Source: Flammeovirgaceae bacterium UBA4659 (GTDB lineage Bacteria > Bacteroidota > Bacteroidia > Cytophagales > Cyclobacteriaceae). From it: a stretch of DNA of 10,246 nucleotides. Shown piece by piece: positions 7,047 to 10,246 of this stretch. A program made the position numbers and the translations under genes. Below the pieces are notes generated by a model. That model was not told the DNA's origin, searched no databases, and saw nothing but the letters and a program-made list of their open reading frames with translations. Positions within the stretch are counted from its first letter, which is position 1. Every line of letters starts with the position of its first letter. Where the stretch lies: the NCBI GenBank assembly GCA_002405445.1, contig DHLV01000298.1, positions 5,838 to 16,083 of the forward strand, given 5' to 3'.

Positions 7047-7922
7047 TCAAAGGCGTGCAAGGCCTGCGAGGAAACTAGAGGGTTTGAAACCTAAGTTTTG
7101 TTTTGCCTTGTTAACCACGAACCCCGTCTTGGGTGGGCGTTTGGCTACCTGCTTAAACTTGCTTGAATCGGTTTGGTTGATCAACGACTTATCAAGCCCA
7201 AAAAACCCGGCAGTAGCCATCGCAATATCATAGGGAGTCATCATTTCATCACCCGATATGTTATAAATGCCAATTGCATTTTTGGTAGCCATCAGGTAGC
7301 AACCCGTTGCCAAATCTTCTGCTAATGTGGGGGTGCGCCATTGGTCATTCACCACGTTAATGGTCTTTCCCTCTTCCAAACTCTTCTTTACCCAAAGTAC
7401 AATATTTGAGCGGCTCATGTCCTTGGTTACGCCATACACCAACACGGTGCGAGCAATGGCCCATTCAAGCCCGCTCTTTTGTACTATTTTTTCTGCCGCC
7501 CACTTGCTTTCTCCGTAATAACTTACCGGATTGGGAATCGCTTCTTCGTCTAACGGGCCATAGGTTCCGTCAAAAATAAAATCGGTTGAAAGGTGAATCA
7601 ATCTACATTTGGCTTTCTGACATGCCTCCACCACATATTCTACTGCAGTTACATTATTCAACCAACACTTTTCTTTTTCTAATTCGCATTGGTCAACGTT
7701 TGTCATGGCCGCGGTATTGATCACTACATCCGGCTGGGCTTTTGTAATGACGTCTACCACTTGATCTCGGAGTGTGATGTCCATCGGGTGAAATTCGCCT
7801 TTTGGCAAAGGCAACACAAGCTTGGATTTTGCTGTGGCGATGAGATAATCATCAGTTGTTAAAATCAGCTCTACCAATTTTTGCCCCAACAATCCGTTGG
7901 CACCTGTGACTAATATCCTCAT
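7047..7922 (-). CDS. RmlD-type SDR-family NAD(P)-dependent reductase
   Basis: This is an extended short-chain dehydrogenase of the RmlD substrate-binding family, whose classical member reduces dTDP-4-dehydrorhamnose in the cytoplasm. The 291-residue length is typical. The Rossmann nucleotide-binding motif TGANGLLG is at 6-13, the conserved NTAAMTNVDQCE segment at 69-80, STDFIFDG (112-119) matches the family's STDYVFDG, and the catalytic Tyr136-x3-Lys140 lies in YYGESK. WRTPTLAEDLA and the later GIYNISG segment are also family-like. No rmlA, rmlB or rmlC homologue lies nearby, so rhamnose synthesis is unsupported and another NDP-sugar or MAT2B-like role is possible. I therefore give no gene symbol. 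The ATG overlaps the stop of the upstream isomerase (ATGA at 7922-7919), implying translational coupling. No strong terminator follows it, so some read-through into the SusCD leader is possible. Confidence 0.92.
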   Translation of the reverse strand: MRILVTGANGLLGQKLVELILTTDDYLIATAKSKLVLPLPKGEFHPMDITLRDQVVDVITKAQPDVVINTAAMTNVDQCELEKEKCWLNNVTAVEYVVEACQKAKCRLIHLSTDFIFDGTYGPLDEEAIPNPVSYYGESKWAAEKIVQKSGLEWAIARTVLVYGVTKDMSRSNIVLWVKKSLEEGKTINVVNDQWRTPTLAEDLATGCYLMATKNAIGIYNISGDEMMTPYDIAMATAGFFGLDKSLINQTDSSKFKQVAKRPPKTGFVVNKAKQNLGFKPSSFLAGLARL

Positions 7923-8803
7923 TTCTTAATTTCTACAGGAAAGACGTAACCGTACAACTTGGTAATCTTGCTTTTCGACATTTCCTCTACCGTCACAAAC
8001 ATCCTTATGTCATTTGTTGGTCGCTCAGCGGCAGTTGGAGCAGCAGCAATTTTGTCGATTACCTCTAAGCCCTTAATTACTTTACCGAAAACGGTATAGT
8101 CACCGTCCAAATGAGGTGCCCCTCCTACCGTTGTGTAGGCTTTGATTTTCTCTGGCGAAACATATTTCGTTACTGTCATTCCGGTTTGTTTTTCAATACG
8201 TGGTACCAGACCGAACAACATTTTCTTATACGCAAGCATATCACCTGACATATAAACTTGATTGAGGGAGTCAATCAATGGCTTGTTGCTGGCATTCATC
8301 ATCACTTGACGAAAAGCCGTGTTGAATTTCATTTGATCAATTTTCAGGTCTTCAATGTCTGATTGAGGTACAATGGTTCCTTGAACAATATAAAATTGAC
8401 TACCGCTTGAGGCTTTCGTGGGATTTTGTTGATCGCCCAACCGTGCGGCAGACAATGCACCTTTCTCATGGAAATACTTTGGATTGAACTCAGCATCTAC
8501 GGTATAGCCGGGACCTCCCTGACCAAGGGGTTGGCCTGGAACTGCCCTCTTCGAATCAGGGTCTCCACCTTGAATCATAAAACCAGCAATTACGCGATGG
8601 AATAGCAAGCTATCAAAATAGTGTTCTTTCGCCAGCTTAATGAAATTTGCTTTGTGCTTCGGTGTTTCGTCATACAAAATCACCACCATGTCGCCATACG
8701 ATGTTTTGATGGTGACCACATAATCGTTTCTGCTTGACTTTTGTGCACAACTTGAGACCAAACTGAGACCAATAAGCAATGCCACTGAAAAAGACTTGTT
8801 CAT
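7919..8803 (-). CDS. Cyclophilin-type peptidyl-prolyl cis-trans isomerase, lipoprotein
   Basis: This catalyses proline cis-trans isomerisation during folding of envelope proteins. The 294-residue product has a lipoprotein signal with lipobox LVSSC (Cys19), so it should be membrane-anchored and face the periplasm. The cyclophilin domain (about 28-277) keeps the core: FHRVIAGFMIQGGDP (68-82) with Arg70, Phe75 and Gln78 at the positions of CypA Arg55, Phe60 and Gln63, then GSQFYI (134-139), then LDGDYTVFGKVIKG (232-245). The CypA Trp121 and His126 positions read His231 and Tyr236, which suggests weak cyclosporin binding. Between GSQFYI and the LDG motif there is an extra lysine-rich segment of roughly 80 residues (about 146-228). 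Similar insertions occur in other Bacteroidota cyclophilins. The start codon is supported by the signal peptide. It lies 49 bp after holB and overlaps the reductase gene by 4 bp. Confidence 0.95.
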   Translation of the reverse strand: MNKSFSVALLIGLSLVSSCAQKSSRNDYVVTIKTSYGDMVVILYDETPKHKANFIKLAKEHYFDSLLFHRVIAGFMIQGGDPDSKRAVPGQPLGQGGPGYTVDAEFNPKYFHEKGALSAARLGDQQNPTKASSGSQFYIVQGTIVPQSDIEDLKIDQMKFNTAFRQVMMNASNKPLIDSLNQVYMSGDMLAYKKMLFGLVPRIEKQTGMTVTKYVSPEKIKAYTTVGGAPHLDGDYTVFGKVIKGLEVIDKIAAAPTAAERPTNDIRMFVTVEEMSKSKITKLYGYVFPVEIKK

Positions 8804-8823
8804 AAACTATTTTATTAAGCGTG

Positions 8824-8831
8824 CAAAAATA
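8824..8831 (-). promoter_or_regulatory. Possible -7 element for the isomerase-reductase pair
   Basis: In the 49-bp gap between holB and the isomerase gene, the minus strand reads TATTTTTG, an exact fit to TAnnTTTG. It sits 20 nt before the isomerase ATG. No TTTG is found at the right distance upstream, so only half of the promoter consensus is met. T-rich sequence makes chance matches likely. Confidence 0.35.
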
Positions 8832-8852
8832 AAGAAAACTAACACTGCAGAA

Positions 8853-9977
8853 CTATCCTTTAATAACTTGAGAGAGCTGTAAAGACAAATCCAAAAAAAT
8901 CATTTTTGCACTTCCGTTACGCTCCAAATGGTAGCCTGCATCGCTGAGCATGGTATTCGCCTTGGCCACCTTTTCAACCGACATCACTTTGCCAAAATTT
9001 TGAAGAAAGTCTGCCTCTGCTCCTTTGGCTCTGCTGATAGACCTTGCCCCGACTGCGTACAACAGCGTTTCACGCATCAATCCATTGCTGTACTGAAAGA
9101 AATTTCGTTGGCCTAGTTTATCCATTTCGTGAAACTCTTCCGACATGGATACCATCGATATGTAATCGCGCCTATGGCAACTGCGCATCCAATTCACAAA
9201 GCGGTCTTGAAAATGGTCGTCTTCCGAATCCAAGGTCTGTAGCGCAAAGTTTAGATTTCCCTCTGCCATGCGTACCACTTCACTTCTGCGCCTTGCATCG
9301 GCAGCTGCTGTCTGCCTGAGGTACTGTTCCAACTCGTCATCATCAAGCATAGGCACCTGTACGATTTGTGTACGCGAGAGGATGGTGGGCAATAGTTTCT
9401 CAACTGCGTTCGAAACAAGCATGAAAAAAGTGTTGGCAGGCGGCTCCTCCAGAATTTTTAAAATACCGTTTGCAGCTGACGGGTGCATTAACTCCGGCTG
9501 CCAAATGATCATGATTTTAAACGCGCTCTCAAACGGTTTGAGGGATAATGTTTTGATGATCGCTCTACTTTCCTCACGCGAAATCAATGCTTGTTTGTCT
9601 TCACCACCATAAAATGAAATCCAATCACTGAGGTCGCCAAAAGGTTGTTCCAGCAAAAAACTCCTCCAACTCTTTAGAATGTCAGCTTTGAAGCGGTCTT
9701 CATCTTTGTCATTTTTGACATTGCCGAGCGGAAAAACAAAACTGGTGTCGGGGTGAATGAATTTGCGGCTTTTGCTACATGCTGCACAACTTCCACACGC
9801 ATCGTTGTCATTCTTATTTTGACAATGCAAATAGGTAGCGTATGCCAAAGCCAACGGCAAGTTTAAAGCGCCCGGCTTGCCTGCAAAAAGTTGTGCATGT
9901 GCAATATGGTTTGCTTTCGCTGCATGGATGAGCGTGGATTTAATTTCATGTAAACCGGGTATGGAAGAGAAGTTCAT
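8853..9977 (-). CDS. holB: DNA polymerase III subunit delta'
   Basis: This is a clamp-loader subunit that helps load the sliding clamp during replication. Numbering from the ATG at 9977 gives 374 residues. An AAA+-like N-terminal region has a degenerate P-loop (AGKPGALNLPLALA, 32-45) lacking the usual Gly-Lys-Thr, as expected for the non-ATP-binding delta' subunit. A four-cysteine zinc site (Cys52, 61, 64, 67) is followed by HPD (75-77). NGILKILEEPPANTFF (170-185) is a strong DnaX/HolB signature. The sensor-1 SRC motif reads Ser201-Arg202-Thr203, so the Cys is replaced. The rest is the helical collar domain. The frame stays open upstream to a GTG at 10040, but those 21 codons overlap the neighbouring gene's end. 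The MNFSSIPGLHEIK start matches the usual beginning of the family, leaving a 37-bp gap. No clear Shine-Dalgarno precedes it. Confidence 0.93.
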   Translation of the reverse strand: MNFSSIPGLHEIKSTLIHAAKANHIAHAQLFAGKPGALNLPLALAYATYLHCQNKNDNDACGSCAACSKSRKFIHPDTSFVFPLGNVKNDKDEDRFKADILKSWRSFLLEQPFGDLSDWISFYGGEDKQALISREESRAIIKTLSLKPFESAFKIMIIWQPELMHPSAANGILKILEEPPANTFFMLVSNAVEKLLPTILSRTQIVQVPMLDDDELEQYLRQTAAADARRRSEVVRMAEGNLNFALQTLDSEDDHFQDRFVNWMRSCHRRDYISMVSMSEEFHEMDKLGQRNFFQYSNGLMRETLLYAVGARSISRAKGAEADFLQNFGKVMSVEKVAKANTMLSDAGYHLERNGSAKMIFLDLSLQLSQVIKG

Positions 9978-10014
9978 GAATAGTTGTTGATGCCCTTTGC
10001 CGAGGAACTGATGA

Positions 10015-10246
10015 TCATTTTGTTTTCTTTTCCCACACACGTTCTGGGGCCGTCAGCTCAAAAACAGTCTGGTACATGTCTCTGTCTTCTTGTGTCAATA
10101 CACATTTTCTGCGTTCCATCGCTTTGAGTGCCGTGTCCATGGCTTTCTCAAACTGGTACGTAGTGAATCCTGAAGCACCTCCCCAGGCGAAAGAAGGAAT
10201 AATGTTGCGCGGAAAGCCATCGCCAAAAATATTCGCGCTTACGCCC
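10015..10246 (-). CDS. C-terminal fragment of a GlmU-like sugar nucleotidyltransferase, cut by the window edge
   Basis: Only the last 76 codons are inside the window; the stop TGA is at 10017-10015 and the gene continues past 10246. The fragment reads GVSANIFGDGFPRNIIPSFAWGG-, then ASGFTTYQFEKAMDTALKAMERRK-. It matches my recollection of the C-terminal end of the Bacteroidota GlmU-family putative sugar nucleotidyltransferases (about 390 residues), whose conserved tail contains IPSFxWGGASGFTTY and a helix ending in ERR. These are assigned as nucleotidyltransferases with a left-handed beta-helix acyltransferase-like C-terminus and are thought to act in cell-envelope sugar metabolism. The catalytic N-terminal part is not visible, so the sugar and nucleotide are unknown. 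It is the first visible gene of the run leading into holB. Confidence 0.75.
   Translation of the reverse strand, partial: GVSANIFGDGFPRNIIPSFAWGGASGFTTYQFEKAMDTALKAMERRKCVLTQEDRDMYQTVFELTAPERVWEKKTK

Noticed and set aside
7028..7047. AT-only inverted repeat AATTTT / AAAATT as terminator of the reductase gene
   Set aside because: The 6-bp A/T stem is too weak, overlaps the stop codon and is not followed by a T-run on the minus strand.
8853..10040. holB start at GTG 10040
   Set aside because: The added residues do not resemble HolB and overlap the upstream gene's 3' end, while the ATG at 9977 gives the normal family N-terminus.

Overview
The window looks like a piece of a Bacteroidota chromosome, probably from the Cytophagales side of the phylum. 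The reasons are a SusC/SusD outer-membrane pair, three lipoproteins with Bacteroidota-type lipoboxes, a promoter matching the phylum-specific TTTG / TAnnTTTG pattern, A-rich start regions without clear Shine-Dalgarno sequences, and a Bacteroidota-type GlmU-like sugar nucleotidyltransferase next to holB. Base composition is moderate and AT-leaning. The order-level placement is inference. All seven genes lie on the minus strand, so transcription runs from high to low coordinates.

Right half (about 10246 down to 7047): four housekeeping-type genes are packed head to tail. They are the 3' end of a GlmU-like sugar nucleotidyltransferase (cut by the window edge), DNA polymerase III delta' (holB), a lipoprotein cyclophilin peptidyl-prolyl isomerase, and an RmlD-type SDR reductase whose start codon overlaps the isomerase stop codon in an ATGA. 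A candidate -7 element just upstream of the isomerase suggests that the isomerase-reductase pair may have its own promoter.

Spacer 6872-7046: this AT-rich region holds a strong match to a Bacteroidota promoter (TTTG, 20 bp spacer, TAGGTTTG), a perfect 12-bp palindrome, and a looser dyad further upstream of the promoter. No convincing terminator for the upstream genes is visible.

Left half (6871 down to 277): a three-gene operon encodes a SusC/RagA TonB-linked outer-membrane channel, a long SusD-family surface lipoprotein, and a third surface-type lipoprotein of no family I recognise. Gaps are 20 and 17 bp. The operon closes with a clear rho-independent terminator at 221-254. SusC and SusD homologues form a lidded import complex, and the third lipoprotein is the best candidate for an accessory ligand-binding or surface subunit. 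No glycosidase, peptidase, anti-sigma factor or two-component regulator lies beside the operon, so its cargo cannot be inferred here.

Positions 1-220 hold no gene I can support. Nothing in the window points to a mobile element, CRISPR array, tRNA, rRNA or phage region. The least explained items are the third lipoprotein, the cargo of the SusCD system, and the symmetric sequences in front of its promoter.
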